The notes below the pieces were generated by a model. It did no database searches. It had not been told where the DNA came from and was given only the letters and a program-made list of their open reading frames with translations. Shown piece by piece: positions 11,284-12,565 of a stretch of 12,565 bases of DNA. Both the position numbers and the translations under genes were made by a program. Source of the DNA: Patescibacteria group bacterium (GTDB taxonomy: Bacteria; Patescibacteriota; Minisyncoccia; Phycocordibacterales; PALSA-1337); the NCBI GenBank assembly GCA_030917665.1, contig JAUPUH010000054.1, positions 1 through 12,565 of the forward strand, in the 5' to 3' direction. How positions within the stretch are numbered: the first letter of the stretch is position 1; every line of letters begins with the position of its first letter.

Positions 11284-12565
11284 ATTTGAAATAATCCACG
11301 AGCAGCTTCCGCTACCCGTGCCTTGTTACGACTTACTCCCTGTCATTGAGCTTACCTTAGGCCACGACTAGCGTAGACTTCGGGTATTCCCAACTCCCTT
11401 GAGTTGACGGGCGGTGAGTACAAGACTTGAGAACGTATTCACCGCAGCACTGCTGATCTGCGATTACTAGCAATTCCGGTTTCATGAGGTCGAGTTGCAG
11501 ACCTCAATCCAAACTGGCGCCCACTTTATAATGATTTGCTTCCCCTTTCGGGTTTGCGCCATGTTGTATGGGCGATTGTATCACGTGTGTAGCCCAGGGT
11601 ATAAGGGACATGCTGACCTGGCGTCATCCTCACCTTCCTCCCACGACACAGAGCACAATCGGATTGAACCGATGTATGCGCTTTGTCGTGGGCAGTCTCG
11701 CCTGACAAATATAACAGACAACGAGGGTTGCGTTCGTTACCCCACTGAAGGGAACAACTCAAGCCACGAACTGACGACGGCCATGCATCACCTGACTAAC
11801 TGTCTTGCGACGACAATAGTTTCTTACTGTCTTCAGCTAGATTAAACCCTGGTAAGGTTTTTCGTTTATCATCGAATTAAACCACATGATCCACTGCTTG
11901 TGCAAGTCCCCGTCTATTCCTTTGAGTTTTAACCTTGCGGTCGTACTACCCAGGCGCTTCTCTTAACGCGTTAGCTTCGTCTCTCGGAGGGTCGATACTC
12001 CGAAAAACTAGAGAAGATCGTTTAGGGCGTGGACTACTGGGGTATCTAATCCCATTCGCGACCCACGCTTTCTTGTTTCAGTGTCAGGAGTGCTCCAGTC
12101 TGCTGCCTTCGCTTTTGGTGTTCCCCATAATATCAACGCATTTCACCGCTACACTATGAGTTCCGCAGACCCCTCGCATCCTCTAGTCATACCGTTTCCC
12201 TTGCATGCCCCCGGTTAAGCCGAAGAATTTAACAAGAGACTAATATGACCACCTACACAACCTTTACGCCCAATGATTCCGGATAACGCTTGAGGCACTC
12301 GTATTACCGCTGCTGCTGGCACGAGTTTAGCAACCTCTTATTCGCCAAGTACTATCAATAAACTTTCTCCCTGGCAAAAGAACTTTACATGCCGAAGCAC
12401 TTCATCGTTCACGCGGCGTCGCTCCATCAGACTTTCGTCCATTGTGGAAGATTCTCGACTGCGGCCACCCGTAGGTGTATGGACCGTATCTCAGTTCCAT
12501 CGGTGGGGGTCACCCTCTCAGGTCCCCTAGGCGTCATAGCCTTGGTGAGCTTTTACCTCACCAAC
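11284..12565 (-). rRNA. rrs: 16S ribosomal RNA, 3' part (about E. coli 240-1542), lacking anti-Shine-Dalgarno
   Basis: The minus strand carries the universal 16S landmarks: GTGCCAGCAGCAGCGGTAA (530 loop), GGATTAGATACCCC (790 region), AAACTCAAAGGAATAGACGG (907-926), GTACTCACCGCCCGT (1392-1406), AAGTCGTAACAAGG (1493 onwards) and helix 45 GTAGC-GGAA-GCTGC. The right edge cuts it near E. coli 240; no intron or large insertion is seen. The 3' end reads GGATTATTTCAAAT in place of GGATCACCTCCTTA, so the CCUCC element is absent. Other differences come in pairs: U921/A1396 to A/U, G505/C526 to U/A, C1409/G1491 to A/U, which keep helices intact and argue for a working gene. The mature 3' end at 11284 is set by alignment to E. 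coli. Confidence 0.97.

Noticed and set aside
11495..12159. Open frames of 74-116 aa on both strands
   Set aside because: They lie inside 16S rRNA and read through its conserved helices.
1..12565. CRISPR array, insertion sequence, prophage or defence system
   Set aside because: I saw no spaced direct repeats, transposase, integrase, phage or defence genes on either strand.

Overview
This looks like a piece of a Patescibacteria (Candidate Phyla Radiation) genome, probably Parcubacteria-like. The lineage call is inference from several signs. The 16S rRNA carries an A at E. coli position 526, a change known from CPR sequences. There is a DUF5671-type membrane protein and a LysW-like zinc ribbon, gene spacing is tight, and Mur ligases are scattered on both strands.

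Layout. Plus strand, 1-1135: the 3' end of mraY, then an ATE-like aminoacyl-transferase gene. Positions 1136-1755 hold no convincing protein gene. On the minus strand they hold a promoter, about 510 nt rich in hairpins and an intrinsic terminator, which I read as a large structured noncoding RNA that I cannot assign to a family. Its promoter lies back-to-back with that of an Mpl/MurC-like ligase (1756-3114), which is followed by a DMT transporter. A LysW-like zinc ribbon (minus) lies beside a fold-type II PLP enzyme (plus). The minus strand then carries, in transcription order, a DUF5671 protein, pyruvate kinase, RadC, an unknown 111-aa protein and a divergent MurD. Further right, still on the minus strand, are tRNA-Ile(GAU), two small genes each with its own promoter and terminator, and a 16S rRNA gene cut by the right edge.

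How it fits together. mraY, the Mpl/MurC-like ligase and MurD belong to cytoplasmic peptidoglycan precursor synthesis. The most striking signal joins RNA and genes. Where the 16S 3' end should carry the anti-Shine-Dalgarno CCUCC, it reads GGATTATTTCAAAT. Consistently, almost no gene here has a Shine-Dalgarno sequence, and four genes (mpl-like, PLP enzyme, murD, radC) have a -10 box exactly 6 nt before the start codon, as expected for leaderless mRNAs. The window therefore suggests a lineage that starts translation without SD pairing. The 16S also shows paired changes at normally conserved base pairs (921-1396, 505-526, 1409-1491). It is followed by a terminator rather than 23S rRNA, so the rRNA operon appears split.
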